The notes under the pieces are model-generated. The model worked only from the letters and a program-made list of their open reading frames with translations. It made no database searches and was not told the origin of the DNA. Of a stretch of 64,000 bases of DNA, positions 35,980 through 45,309 are shown piece by piece. Each line of letters opens with the position of its first letter. Position 1 is the first letter of the stretch. The position numbers were made by a program, and so were the translations under genes. The stretch comes from Pyxidicoccus trucidator (GTDB taxonomy: Bacteria > Myxococcota > Myxococcia > Myxococcales > Myxococcaceae): assembly GCF_010894435.1 (NCBI RefSeq), contig NZ_JAAIXZ010000009.1:103242-167241 (forward strand), written 5' to 3'.

Positions 35980-36134
35980 TTGCTCCCGCCGCCCGGTCCC
36001 GAGGTGCTGCAAGGTCAGGACCAATCGGGGCCGGAGCGGCTTGTTTCCACACTCGCAGCGTGACTCCCTCGTCGGGGCGCAGCCATCTCCGCCGCCCGGA
36101 GCCCACCGCGGCGTCTCATCCCGCATGGCAAGCA

Positions 36135-36155
36135 GGCCCCCCGCCCTGGGGGGCC
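36135..36155. terminator. Hairpin between LVIVD gene and ABC exporter operon
   Basis: GGCCCCCC (36135-36142) pairs with GGGGGGCC (36148-36155) across a 5-base loop between converging genes. The remaining ~150 bases of this gap show no gene. Confidence 0.5.
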
Positions 36156-36207
36156 CCTGCTCCCGAGGTCCATGATGAGGCCCCCTCCGCGTCCCTGCCT
36201 GGCGCGG

Positions 36208-38007
36208 CTACGCGGCGGGCGCGGGGCTGGCGAACTGGCGGCTGTAGAGCTCGGCGTACTTGCCGTTCAGCGCCATGAGCTCGTCGTGGGTGCCGCGTTC
36301 GACGACGCGCCCGGCGTCCATCACCAGGATGAGATCCGCGTTGCGGATGGTGGAGAGCCGGTGGGCGATCACCACGCTGGTGCGCCCCTCGAGCAGGGTC
36401 TGGAGCGCCTTCTGGATCAGCGCCTCGGTGCGCATGTCGATGTTCGCGGTCGCCTCATCGAGGATCAGGATCCGCGGCTCCGTGAGCACCGCGCGCGCGA
36501 AGGCGAGGAGCTGCCGCTGTCCTTGGCTGAGCGTCGCGCCCGCCTCGCCGAGCACCGAGTCGTAGCCCTTGGGCAGCGCGGCGATGAAGTCGTGCGCGAA
36601 CACCGCGCGCGCCGCGGCTTCTATCTCCTGCGCCGTCGCGCCCGGTCTGCCGAAGCCGATGTTCTCCGCGATCGTGCCGGTGAACAGGTACGGCTCCTGG
36701 AGCACGATCGCGATCTGCCGGCGCAGGCTCTCGCGGGTGAGCTGGCGCACGTCGGTGCCGTCCACGCGCACCGCTCCGGACGACACGTCGTAGAAGCGCG
36801 GGATCAGACTGGCGATGGTGGTCTTGCCCGCGCCGGTCTTGCCCACGATCGCCACCGTCTGTCCCGGCTTCGCTTCGAAGCTCACGTCGTGCAGCACCGG
36901 GCGGGTGGGGTCGTAGCCGAAGCTCGCGTGGTCGAGCTCGATCCGGCCCGTGGCCTTGTCGAGCACCGTGGCCTGAGGGACGTCCACCGGTTCGGTGGTC
37001 TCGTCGAAGATCGCGAACACGCGCTCGGCGCCGGCGAGCGCGGACTGCATCAACGTGTAGACCGAAGCGAGCATCTGCAGCGGGCGGAAGAACGACTGCA
37101 CGTAGATGAGGAACGCCGCCAGCACGCCGACGGTGAGCTGCCCCGCGAACACCAGGTAGCCGCCGTAGCCGAGCACCAGCGCGATCGAGAGAGTGGAGAG
37201 CACTTCGATCACCGGCGAGAACGCCGCGGTCACGCTGCTCGCCGCCACGTTCGCGTCCCGGTTGGCTGCGTTGCGCTGCTTGAAGCGCTGGATGTTCACG
37301 TCGGTGCGGTTGAAGGCCTGCGCTTGCCGAACGCCGACGATCTCCTCCTGTAGCTCCGCGGTGACGTCGCCCACCGTCTCTCGCGTCTTCCGGTAGGCCC
37401 GCCGCGCGCGCGCCGCGAAGTACCAGGTGATGAGGAGCATCAGCGGGATCAGCGTGAAGCACGCCAGCGCGAGCCGCACGTTGATGAACAGCATCGCCAC
37501 CAGCACGCCGACCAGACCCAGCGCCACGCCGAGCAGCTGCGGAAGTCCCTGCGCGAAGAACTGGCTGAGCGCGTCCACGTCGCTGCCCACGCGGCTCATC
37601 AGATCGCCGATCGGCCGGCGGTCGAAGTAGCCCAGCGGCAGCCGGAGCAGCTGCTCGAACAGCCGCGTCCGAAGGCTGGCGAGCACCCGCTGGCCCACCG
37701 CACCGATGCGCTTCGTCTGCGCGCGCTGGGACAGGGCGCTCACGCCGTAGATGACCAGCAGCGCCACCATCGAGAGCAGAAGCCCGCGCTTGCTGCCCTG
37801 CATGATGTCGTAGTCGATCGCGCGGCCAATGACGTAGGGACCGAGGCCCTGCGTCACCGCGTAGACGCCGCCCAGCAGGAGCGACTCCACCACGGGAACG
37901 CGCCACGGCCGCAGCTCGCCGATCAACCGCCGCGACACCTTCGACCGGTCGGCGGCGCGCTGTACCTCCATCTCCGCCATCGCCTGAATGTCGCCCGGGC
38001 GCCTCAT
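36208..38007 (-). CDS. ABC exporter half-transporter, subunit 2 (membrane plus ATPase)
   Basis: A 599-residue exporter with an N-terminal six-helix membrane domain (about 45-330) and a C-terminal ATPase (Walker A VGKTGAGKTT, signature LSQGQRQ, Walker B ILILDEATANID). It overlaps the preceding half-transporter gene by 4 bases (ATGA at 38004-38007), so the two probably form a heterodimeric multidrug-type exporter. The signature reads LSQGQ rather than LSGGQ, while its partner has the canonical form. The substrate is unknown. Confidence 0.93.
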   Translation of the reverse strand: MRRPGDIQAMAEMEVQRAADRSKVSRRLIGELRPWRVPVVESLLLGGVYAVTQGLGPYVIGRAIDYDIMQGSKRGLLLSMVALLVIYGVSALSQRAQTKRIGAVGQRVLASLRTRLFEQLLRLPLGYFDRRPIGDLMSRVGSDVDALSQFFAQGLPQLLGVALGLVGVLVAMLFINVRLALACFTLIPLMLLITWYFAARARRAYRKTRETVGDVTAELQEEIVGVRQAQAFNRTDVNIQRFKQRNAANRDANVAASSVTAAFSPVIEVLSTLSIALVLGYGGYLVFAGQLTVGVLAAFLIYVQSFFRPLQMLASVYTLMQSALAGAERVFAIFDETTEPVDVPQATVLDKATGRIELDHASFGYDPTRPVLHDVSFEAKPGQTVAIVGKTGAGKTTIASLIPRFYDVSSGAVRVDGTDVRQLTRESLRRQIAIVLQEPYLFTGTIAENIGFGRPGATAQEIEAAARAVFAHDFIAALPKGYDSVLGEAGATLSQGQRQLLAFARAVLTEPRILILDEATANIDMRTEALIQKALQTLLEGRTSVVIAHRLSTIRNADLILVMDAGRVVERGTHDELMALNGKYAELYSRQFASPAPAA

Positions 38008-39791
38008 GCCACGGCCTCCTTCTTCGACTCGGGCTGAAGCTGAGAGCCGACGATCTGGTTGTAGAGCTCGCTGGTCTGCACCAGCTCCTGGTGGCGGCCC
38101 TGGGCCACCACCTTGCCTTCGTCCAACACGACGATCAGATCGGCGTCGCGCACGGTGCTGAGCCGCTGGGCGATCACGATCGCGGTGCGGTGCTTGTCCC
38201 GCATCAGCGCGTCCAGCGCGCGCTGGATCAACGCCTCGGTCTGCGCGTCCACCGCGGAGGTGCTGTCGTCGAGGATGAGCAGGTTCGGCTCCGTCAGCAG
38301 CGCGCGGGCGATGGCGAGGCGCTGCCGCTGACCGCCGGAGAGGCCGACGCCGCGTTCGCCCACCACGGTGTCGTACTGGTCGGGCAACGCTTCGATGAAC
38401 TCCGCCGCCTGCGCCGCCGCCGCCGCCGCCCTCACCTGCTCCAGCGTGGCGTCCGGCTTGCCGTAGGCGATGTTGGCGCGCACGGTGCCGGAGAAGAGCA
38501 GCGCATCCTGCAGCACCACGCCGATCTGCGACCGGAGCGAGGCGGTGGAGACCTTGCGCACGTCGTGCCCGTCGATCAGCACTTCGCCCGAGGTCACGTC
38601 GTAGAAGCGGGGCACCAGGTTGATGATCGTGCTCTTGCCGGAGCCGGTGGTGCCGACGATCGCCACCAGCGCTCCCGCGTCCGCCTGGAAGCTCACGCCG
38701 CGCAGGATCTCCTTCTCCGCGCCGGCGTAGCGGAAGTGCACGTCCTTGAGCTCCACTCTTCCCGACAGCGGGGGGAGCGCCACCGCGTCCGGCGCGTCGG
38801 CCAGCTCGATCGGCGTGTCGAGCAGCTCGAACACGCGCAGGGCCGAGGCGTTCGCGCGCGACATCTGCGCGGCGATGAAGCCGGTGGTCATGATCGGCAT
38901 CAGCAGAAAGCCGAGGTAGCTGTTGAAGGCGATCAGCTCGCCCACGGTGAGCCGCCCGCCGAACACCAGGAAGCCGCCCACCACGACCACGGTGATCGTC
39001 CCGAGGTTCGCGAAGAAGTTCACGACCGGGATGTTGATGGAGGCGACGTCGATGAGCTTGAGGTTCTCCTCCAGCAGCTCATCGGTGAGGGCGTTGTAGC
39101 GCTCCGTCTGGCGTGGCTCGGCGGAGAACGCGCGCACCAGCCGCACGCCGCGCAGGCTCTCCTGGAGCACGACGTTGAGCTTGCCCAGCGCCATCTGCAC
39201 CCGGCCGAACATCGGCCCCATCACCCGGACGAAGCGCCTCAGGGCCCAGAGGATGGGCGCGATCGCCAGCAGCGCGCAGACCGCCAGCAGGGGGTTGAGC
39301 GAGAGCAGGAGTCCGGTGGCGCCGACGAGCATCACCACCGACGCCGCGAGCTGAATCACGCCCACGCCCACGAACATCCGCACCTGGTCCACGTCGCTGG
39401 TGAGGCGCGTGAGCAGCTGTCCGGTCTGCGCCTGATCGTAGTAGCTGAACGACAGCTTCTGGATGCGGGCGAAGAGCCCACCGCGCAGGTCGTACGCCAC
39501 GCCCTGAGACGCGCTCTCGGAGAGGTAGCTCTGCAGGAAATTGAAGAGGCCGCGCGCCAACGCGATGCCGAGCAGGGCGACCACCGCCACCCGCATCGTG
39601 TGCCGGTCGCCCTTCGTGATGCCCTGGTCGATCGCCATCCGCACGAACTGCGGCGCGGCGAGGTTGGCCGCGGAGGCCAGCAGCAGCGCGACCAGCGCGC
39701 CGACCGTGGCGCCGCGGTAGTGCGAGAGGTACCGGATTGCCCGCCAGACACCCGCGGAATTCCGCTTTCCCACTGCCGGCGCTTGACTCAT
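38004..39791 (-). CDS. ABC exporter half-transporter, subunit 1 (membrane plus ATPase)
   Basis: A 595-residue exporter with six membrane helices (about 30-320) and an ATPase domain (Walker A GTTGSGKST, signature LSGGQRQRLAIARAL, Walker B LLILDDSTSAVD). The residue after the Walker B Asp is Asp instead of the catalytic Glu, a degenerate site typical of one subunit of heterodimeric exporters; the partner has DEATA. The ATG at 39789-39791 has GAGG upstream; the frame beyond it is low-complexity. Confidence 0.93.
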   Translation of the reverse strand: MSQAPAVGKRNSAGVWRAIRYLSHYRGATVGALVALLLASAANLAAPQFVRMAIDQGITKGDRHTMRVAVVALLGIALARGLFNFLQSYLSESASQGVAYDLRGGLFARIQKLSFSYYDQAQTGQLLTRLTSDVDQVRMFVGVGVIQLAASVVMLVGATGLLLSLNPLLAVCALLAIAPILWALRRFVRVMGPMFGRVQMALGKLNVVLQESLRGVRLVRAFSAEPRQTERYNALTDELLEENLKLIDVASINIPVVNFFANLGTITVVVVGGFLVFGGRLTVGELIAFNSYLGFLLMPIMTTGFIAAQMSRANASALRVFELLDTPIELADAPDAVALPPLSGRVELKDVHFRYAGAEKEILRGVSFQADAGALVAIVGTTGSGKSTIINLVPRFYDVTSGEVLIDGHDVRKVSTASLRSQIGVVLQDALLFSGTVRANIAYGKPDATLEQVRAAAAAAQAAEFIEALPDQYDTVVGERGVGLSGGQRQRLAIARALLTEPNLLILDDSTSAVDAQTEALIQRALDALMRDKHRTAIVIAQRLSTVRDADLIVVLDEGKVVAQGRHQELVQTSELYNQIVGSQLQPESKKEAVA

Positions 39792-39879
39792 GCGCGCCCT
39801 CATAGCGGTTGGCTCAAGTCCGCGCCATGACAGGGACTTTCCTTCGCTCCGATGCCGAAAACTGGTATGTTTGCTACCG

Positions 39880-39966
39880 CGTTGGCGCCGCGACGATCTT
39901 CGCTGTCCCCAGTGTGGAGGCCGCAGGCGGGTGCTGGCGTACGTGACGGCCCCTGGTGGGGTGCGC
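39880..39966 (+). pseudogene. Possible transposase C-terminal remnant
   Basis: A short stretch reads WRRDDLRCPQCGG then RRRVLAYVTAPGGVR, which resembles the C-terminal end of IS91/IS801-type (Y2) transposases as I recall them. The open frame continues as unrelated sequence. No terminal repeats are visible. This would be debris of an old insertion in the 458-base gap 39792-40249. That gap also holds a perfect hairpin at 40025-40042 and otherwise no gene. Confidence 0.35.
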
Positions 39967-40249
39967 GTGTCCGCCCCCCCGTGTAGCCAGCGGACGCCCG
40001 CCAGGGGAGCCGACGGCCGGGGCAACCCCGCGTTCGCGGGGTATTCGCCCAAGAGTCATCTCGTCATCATGCCGGCGGCTCTCAGCCGAGTGGGTGGCGT
40101 GTGTGTCTTTTACCGAGGTTCCTCGCGCGGTCGAGTGCGACCTCGAGACCGTGCAGAACTGGCCCACCACCTACCCCCTCCCCCGTCCGCAACAGGACTC
40201 CCCTCCGGCCCACACTCAGTTGCGAGGGGCCACTTGAAAGGAAGCGCAG

Positions 40250-41773
40250 ATGAAGACTTCGAACGTGTTGTGGAGGATGTCGGGAACGTTGGTGCTGGCG
40301 GCAATGCTTGGCATGGCGGGCTGTGCGGAACGGGGGGAGGAGAGCCCCCAGCCAGACTCCCCGGAGGCGCCCGACGCGGTGCCGCTGCGGCAAAGGGGGG
40401 ATGCGCTCTACCTCATCTCCGACGTGGTCTGGCAGAACAGGACCATCCCCGTGTGTTGGATCTCTCCCCAGGCCGCGGATGCCCAGGCACGCCAGTGGGT
40501 GCAGGAGGCGGTGACGGCCTCCTGGCAGCGGGTCGCGGATGTGACCTTCACCGGCTGGGGCACCTGTGGGACTTCCCTGGGAGGTATCCGCATCCAGGTG
40601 GACAACACCAGCGCGGGCTGGCCCCGGGTGAAACAGTTTGGCCAGAAGCTGAACCTGGAGCCGGTGGGCATGATCCTCAACTTCGCGTTCAATTACTCGA
40701 CCACGAGCAACCTCTACGCCATCTGCAACTCGAACAGCACCCAGCTGCAGAGCTGCACCAAGGACGTGGCGGTCCACGAGTTCGGGCACGCGCTCGGCTT
40801 CGCGCATGAGCAGAACCGCCCGGATTCTTCAGCCTGCACGGCCGACAGCCCCGCCAATGGTGACCTCACGCTCACCTCTGGCACCGACACCACCTCCATC
40901 ATGTATGGCTGCAACTACAATTATTACTATGGCAATGGCGCGCTGAGCGACGGCGACGTCGAGGGCGTGCAGTCCGTCTATGGTGGCAAGCCCGGCTTCA
41001 TCGGCCACCGCGGCAAGTGCCTGGACACGGTGGGCGGCGGGACCACCAACTGGACGCAGGCGGAGCTGGCCCTGTGCGACGGCTCGCGCGCCTCGCAGAA
41101 GTGGGCCCGCACGTCGCTGGAGGAGCTCAAGCGCCCGAGCGGCCGCTGCCTGGACGTCTACTACGGCTCGTCCTCCAATGGCTCGGTCACCCAGCTCTAT
41201 GATTGCAACGGCGGCATCGGCGGCCAGAAGTGGTCTTTCAAGGACGTGGCCATCAAGGGCATGGGCGGGAAGTGCCTGGACGTGGTTGGCGGCAGCACCT
41301 CCGCTGGAGCCGGGACGCAGCTCTGGCACTGCAACTACACCAACGCCCAAAAGTGGACCCTGATGCCCAACGGGGAGATCCGCAACGCGAGCGGCATGTG
41401 CCTCGCTGTCTACAACGCGAACAGTGCCGACGGCACGCCCGTGCAGATCAACACCTGCAACAGCTCGAACGCGCAGAAGTGGTACGTGGAGTCGGGCGGG
41501 CGCATCCGCAGCGCCGTGAGCACCACGAGCAACAAGTGCCTGACCCTGGCGAGCACCAGCAACAGCACCGCGGATGGGACGGCCGTGCAGATCTCCACCT
41601 GCAACGTGAATACGAACCAGCGCTGGCACCTGTCCGGGGAGATCCTCAGCGGCGTCACCACCAGCACCCGCAAGTGCCTGGACGCGAGCGGAGGCTCCAA
41701 CGCGGTCGGCACCAAGGCGCAAATCTGGGACTGCACCTGGGTTGCCGCCCAGCAGTGGAACTTCTTCCCATAG
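40250..41773 (+). CDS. Secreted zinc metalloprotease with ricin-type lectin repeats (lipoprotein)
   Basis: 507 residues. The signal peptide ends with lipobox GMAGC (Cys near 25). The protease domain has the metzincin motif HEFGHALGFAHE at 176-187 followed by a SIMYGC Met-turn. Residues ~245-507 are six ricin-B-type sugar-binding repeats with QxW motifs (SQKWA, GQKWS, AQKWT, AQKWY, NQRWH, AQQWN) and KCLD starts. It probably degrades prey or matrix proteins after binding glycans, which suits a predatory bacterium. AAGGA lies 7 bases before the ATG. Confidence 0.93.
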   Translation: MKTSNVLWRMSGTLVLAAMLGMAGCAERGEESPQPDSPEAPDAVPLRQRGDALYLISDVVWQNRTIPVCWISPQAADAQARQWVQEAVTASWQRVADVTFTGWGTCGTSLGGIRIQVDNTSAGWPRVKQFGQKLNLEPVGMILNFAFNYSTTSNLYAICNSNSTQLQSCTKDVAVHEFGHALGFAHEQNRPDSSACTADSPANGDLTLTSGTDTTSIMYGCNYNYYYGNGALSDGDVEGVQSVYGGKPGFIGHRGKCLDTVGGGTTNWTQAELALCDGSRASQKWARTSLEELKRPSGRCLDVYYGSSSNGSVTQLYDCNGGIGGQKWSFKDVAIKGMGGKCLDVVGGSTSAGAGTQLWHCNYTNAQKWTLMPNGEIRNASGMCLAVYNANSADGTPVQINTCNSSNAQKWYVESGGRIRSAVSTTSNKCLTLASTSNSTADGTAVQISTCNVNTNQRWHLSGEILSGVTTSTRKCLDASGGSNAVGTKAQIWDCTWVAAQQWNFFP

Positions 41774-41780
41774 CGGAACG

Positions 41781-41814
41781 GGGGAAGGGCGGCCAGCAGG
41801 CCTTGCCCCTCCCC
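41781..41814. terminator. Hairpin between the protease and TPR genes
   Basis: GGGGAAGGGC (41781-41790) pairs with GCCCCTCCCC (41805-41814) with one mismatch, enclosing an inner GGCC/GGCC stem. The genes converge here. Confidence 0.55.
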
Positions 41815-41922
41815 TTCAGCTCCTCGACGAATTTCCTCTTCTGGGTCGCGCGGACCCTGTGCCGGTCCAAGCCGTGGGGTTGGCGACTCGCGACAAGCCG
41901 CGGGCTGAGCGCCCGGATCCAC

Positions 41923-43056
41923 TCACACCCGCCGCAGGTCCTCCAGCAGCGAGGCAGCCTGGACTCGCAGCGGGTGCTCCGGGGGTAGGGTCGCCTCGAC
42001 CTGCCGCGCCAGCTCGCGGGCCTCGGGGAGACGGTTGCCCTTGACATACGCCAGGATGAGATTGAGCGACGTCTCTGGCAGAGAAGGGGCGAGCCGCCGC
42101 GCGGCTTCCAGCGCCTCGGTGGCGCGCTGCAGGTGACGGTGGCCCTCGGACAGCAGGCAGATGCCCAGGTGGGTGAGCGGCCTCCAGTCCTCCGGCACAA
42201 GGGCGATGGCCTCCTCGTACGCGCGCAAGGCGCCTGACATGTCTGGAGGATGCAGGGCCTTGCAGGCCTCGGCCTCCAGCAACTTGAGCTCCAGCGAGCG
42301 CAGTCCCTTGTCCCAGCCGTCTCGCAGGAGCTTGAAGGCCTCTCGATTGCGTTTGCGCTCCAGGAGCGACGTGGCTTCCTGCAACAGCGCGGAAGCAGGC
42401 TCCAGGGTCCGCACCTCCGCGGAAGGCTGGCTCGCGTCCAGCGCCGCGCGCAGGAGCCGGGATTCGGGGAGCTGGCGCAACCCCAGCTCCAGGATGCGCC
42501 GCGCCCAGCGGGCTCTTCCCCGACGCTGGAGCAGTTGCGCCACCGCCCAGTAGCCGCGCGAATCCCTGGGGTCCAGCCGCAGGGCGCGGACGAACTGGCG
42601 TACCGCCGCCCGGTCGCGCAGCTCCAGGTCCAGCGCATGACCCAACTCGAAGCGGAACGCGGCCTGCTCCGGCTTGAGCGCAACAGCCCGCTCATGCGCC
42701 TCGCGTGCCGCCACGACCTGCCCCAGGGCGAGGAGTGCCATCCCCTGGCCGTGCCAGGACTCAGCGGGAGCCGAGGGCTGCTGGGTCAGGGACAGGTAGT
42801 GATTGCGTGCTCCCGCGAAATCCTCGCGCAGAAGCGCCGCGGCGGCACGCATCAGCGTGACCTCCTGCCGGGCCTTCGAGGATTTCACCCGTGACAGCAA
42901 TTGCTCGGCCTGAGTGGATCTGCCCTCTGCCAAGGCAATCCTGGCCGATACGAGCAGGGCCTCCTCGTCATCGGGTTGCTGTACCAGCCTGCGTGTCGCG
43001 GTCGCCAGTGCCTCCTGGAGACGCCCCTCGGCCAACAGTTCCCAGAGTGATTGCAT
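41923..43056 (-). CDS. TPR-repeat protein
   Basis: A 377-residue helical-repeat protein with many TPR-like units (for example GRLQEALATATRRLVQQPDD, GHALDLELRDRAAVRQF, ALRAYEEAIALVPEDW). No signal peptide or other domain is seen. The ATG at 43054-43056 has GGAG 7 bases upstream and begins the first repeat; other starts upstream lack support. It is divergent from the small unknown gene at 43146, with a 90-base shared promoter region. It is probably a protein-interaction scaffold. Confidence 0.75.
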   Translation of the reverse strand: MQSLWELLAEGRLQEALATATRRLVQQPDDEEALLVSARIALAEGRSTQAEQLLSRVKSSKARQEVTLMRAAAALLREDFAGARNHYLSLTQQPSAPAESWHGQGMALLALGQVVAAREAHERAVALKPEQAAFRFELGHALDLELRDRAAVRQFVRALRLDPRDSRGYWAVAQLLQRRGRARWARRILELGLRQLPESRLLRAALDASQPSAEVRTLEPASALLQEATSLLERKRNREAFKLLRDGWDKGLRSLELKLLEAEACKALHPPDMSGALRAYEEAIALVPEDWRPLTHLGICLLSEGHRHLQRATEALEAARRLAPSLPETSLNLILAYVKGNRLPEARELARQVEATLPPEHPLRVQAASLLEDLRRV

Positions 43057-43086
43057 TGTGACGCTCCGCGCAGACTCTCCACCTGG

Positions 43087-43114
43087 CATTGCTCGCTCAC
43101 CGGAATCGGGTATG
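43087..43114 (+). promoter_or_regulatory. Possible sigma-70 promoter for the gene at 43146
   Basis: TTGCTC is followed after about 16 bases by TATGCT, some 30 bases upstream of the ATG, inside the divergent region shared with the TPR gene. The match is moderate. Confidence 0.35.
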
Positions 43115-43145
43115 CTGTGCAAGCGAATTGGCTCAGGAGAAAACC

Positions 43146-43676
43146 ATGTCGCCACCGGTCGGACGCTCCCCTGGAAACAACCTGCGGGTCCCAGTATCCC
43201 ATACTCCCGCGCGGGGCTCGACGCCGCCAGCGACAGCACGGACGACGTCCCCTGCTCCCGCGCCGTCGCGGGCGCACAACCCACATCTTTCCGACTACTC
43301 GCAGACCAATAGGCTGCGCGGCCAGATCGATCAGCAGGCACGGGACAACCCGAGCTTCTATGGCGGGCTCGTCGGCGGAGTCAACGGCATCCTGCGGGCG
43401 GGAGGCTTCGACATCTCTCCCGCTTCACACCAGAGTGTCATGACCAACCTGCGGCAGGTGAACGAAGGGACAATGCGCCAGTCCACGGCGCACTTCCGGG
43501 AGGCACAGACCTTCGCCCGGGACGCCGCTCAGAGCTACAGCAGCGGCCGGCTCATCCAGGGAGACATGGAGCGGGCTGGCGTGATTCTCAACACGATTGG
43601 CGGCCTCGGGATGGGCGCGTTGGAGCTCGGCGCAGATGCGCTCGCGGCCACGCGTGCCAGGCTGAGCCGTCAGTGA
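43146..43676 (+). CDS. Hypothetical protein
   Basis: A 176-residue protein not recognised. The first ~55 residues are Pro/Ser/Thr/Ala-rich and probably disordered. The middle is polar (RLRGQIDQQARDNPSFYGG). The C-terminus has a glycine-rich hydrophobic segment (GVILNTIGGLGMGALELG) that could insert in a membrane. CAGGAG 6 bases before ATG 43146 supports this start over the upstream in-frame ATG at 43089. No signal peptide is seen. It is divergent from a TPR gene. Confidence 0.6.
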   Translation: MSPPVGRSPGNNLRVPVSHTPARGSTPPATARTTSPAPAPSRAHNPHLSDYSQTNRLRGQIDQQARDNPSFYGGLVGGVNGILRAGGFDISPASHQSVMTNLRQVNEGTMRQSTAHFREAQTFARDAAQSYSSGRLIQGDMERAGVILNTIGGLGMGALELGADALAATRARLSRQ

Positions 43677-43774
43677 CCCGTTCGCGGGGGCACGAAGCAG
43701 CGGGCTCCGAAGGGACGGTTGCGCGGTGAAGGCCGCGCACTGTGCCTGCGCGTCCTTCCCCACGATGGCCTATC

Positions 43775-44008
43775 TCACGGACACTGCGAATAGCAGTACG
43801 CGCGATAGCTATTACAGTAGAAGGGGTCGCCGCCGCCAAAGTAGCACTGGTAGTACTTCGCATCGCAGGCGTCGGTGCACGGACCCGGCGTGGCCATCTC
43901 GACGACCCGGGTGGCTTCCTCCGGGCTCGTCGGTTCTACGTCCTCGACACCGCCACAGCCCACAAGCAGCCCAACAGCCACCAGCCCGGCAATGATTGCC
44001 CCGCGCAT
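43775..44008 (-). CDS. Small Cys-rich lipoprotein
   Basis: A 77-residue precursor: signal peptide with lipobox LLVGC (Cys18), then an acidic linker and a compact Cys-rich C-terminus with six Cys (CTDAC, YYQCYFGGG, YCNSYRAYCYSQC). It is probably an outer-membrane-anchored, disulfide-stabilised mini-domain. The function is unknown. No partner gene is obvious, as the neighbours lie more than 90 bases away. Confidence 0.75.
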   Translation of the reverse strand: MRGAIIAGLVAVGLLVGCGGVEDVEPTSPEEATRVVEMATPGPCTDACDAKYYQCYFGGGDPFYCNSYRAYCYSQCP

Positions 44009-44202
44009 TCGTCACTCCTGGTTTGAAGGATTGTGCTGCCTTGTCAGGATAGCGCTGCTTTCGACGGCCTGGCAATGACCGGACTCTCGCATCTCCTGAC
44101 GAGGGCCCGCGCCCCCATCAAGACCCTGAGCTGTCCGATTTGACGGGGCGCCTCCACTGACGAAGCACCTCCGTCGACGTCCGCCTCCCGGGGTGACAGC
44201 CG

Positions 44203-45129
44203 TCACTGCTGCTGAACCTTCCGGGCGACGACCTTGTCACCGAAGCGTTCCGCGTTCGCGAGCCACGCGGCGGCATTCATCACATAGCGGCCAGTCCCTG
44301 CGGTGTCCCACTTCAGGTACAGCCGCGTGAAGCCTCCGTCGATGATGGCTCGCTTGCCATCGCGGTCGTAGTAGGCGCCGACCACGCGGCCATCGGAGCC
44401 GTAGATGAGCGGCTCGAGGGGACCGAGCTTGTCGATGTTCGTGATGGTGTGTCCCTCGTACAGGTACTCGATGCCGGTGGTCAGCAGGTGCCTCTGGATG
44501 ACCCCGGGCTCGCTCCCCTTCCGGTGGATGCCGACGACCTGCTCACCCTGCGCGTGGTGCTCGACGAGCTCGGTCCCGAAGAGCGCCCTGGCGACGATGT
44601 TGGCGTCGTCGGAGTACGGCGCGTTGTCGCCCCAGAGGTAGACGCCTCGCCCGCTGTCGAAGAACCGCTTGATGACGCGGGCATGCTCCTCGGTGAGCTG
44701 CCGACCCGCGCCGCCAATGACCCACAGCTGGGACGCCTTCTGGAGCTTCTCGGCGAGTTCCTTGGGGGCGGGCGGGCGGTTCAGGTACCGGTAGACCGAG
44801 AAGCCCTTCTGCGCGAGCGCCTCCTTCGGCTTGACGAAGTCGAATGGCACGCCGTGGTCACTCCCGGTGTAGAGCTGGATGACGACGACGGTCTGTCCAT
44901 CGAACGCTCCGTCCACGGCCAGGTCGTGCTGAGCAGAGGCGGCGTTTCCATGACTGTCGCGCTGGACGGGGCGCTCGATGCGCTCCTGGCGCACCGTGCC
45001 CGTTTTGGGGTCCGCCCGAGTCTCGATGACGATGTCAGCGGCGGGAGCGTTGGTCCCCGCCGACCGCGTGTACTGGGCGAAGGCCGGGAGCGACAGGCAC
45101 AGCGCCAGGAGCAGCATCAGTCTTTTCAT
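44203..45129 (-). CDS. Secreted glutamine-amidotransferase-fold-like protein, function unknown
   Basis: A 308-residue protein with a clear Sec signal peptide (MKRLMLLLALCLSLPAFA). The middle (LWVIGGAGRQLTEEHARVIKRFFDSGRGVYLWGDN) resembles the nucleophile-elbow region of class I glutamine amidotransferase-like folds, but a Trp stands where the catalytic Cys would be. It may therefore be a non-enzymatic relative. The C-terminal part (AAWLANAERFGDK) looks like the end of a trehalose-utilisation/ThuA-like fold, uncertainly. The region 44009-44202 upstream of the next gene shows nothing notable. Confidence 0.55.
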   Translation of the reverse strand: MKRLMLLLALCLSLPAFAQYTRSAGTNAPAADIVIETRADPKTGTVRQERIERPVQRDSHGNAASAQHDLAVDGAFDGQTVVVIQLYTGSDHGVPFDFVKPKEALAQKGFSVYRYLNRPPAPKELAEKLQKASQLWVIGGAGRQLTEEHARVIKRFFDSGRGVYLWGDNAPYSDDANIVARALFGTELVEHHAQGEQVVGIHRKGSEPGVIQRHLLTTGIEYLYEGHTITNIDKLGPLEPLIYGSDGRVVGAYYDRDGKRAIIDGGFTRLYLKWDTAGTGRYVMNAAAWLANAERFGDKVVARKVQQQ

Positions 45130-45309
45130 GGTAGCCGCTGCAAACGGCCGGGCCGCGAGAAAGTTCTGCCCGGCCGCACCGCACCACCGCAGGGCCCAGC
45201 GCGCCCGGGTTCATGGGTCGCGCGTTCAAGCAAGCGCTAGTGTTCAGGCCCGCGCCGCAACCTGGCGCGTAGCCCACAGGGCCTCGCTGGCGCGGTAGAC
45301 TGTGACGCC

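Noticed and set aside
40025..40042. ACCCCGCG-TTCGCGGGGT hairpin resembling a type I-E CRISPR repeat core
   Set aside because: It occurs once, with no second copy or spacer-length spacing and no cas genes. It is an isolated palindrome.
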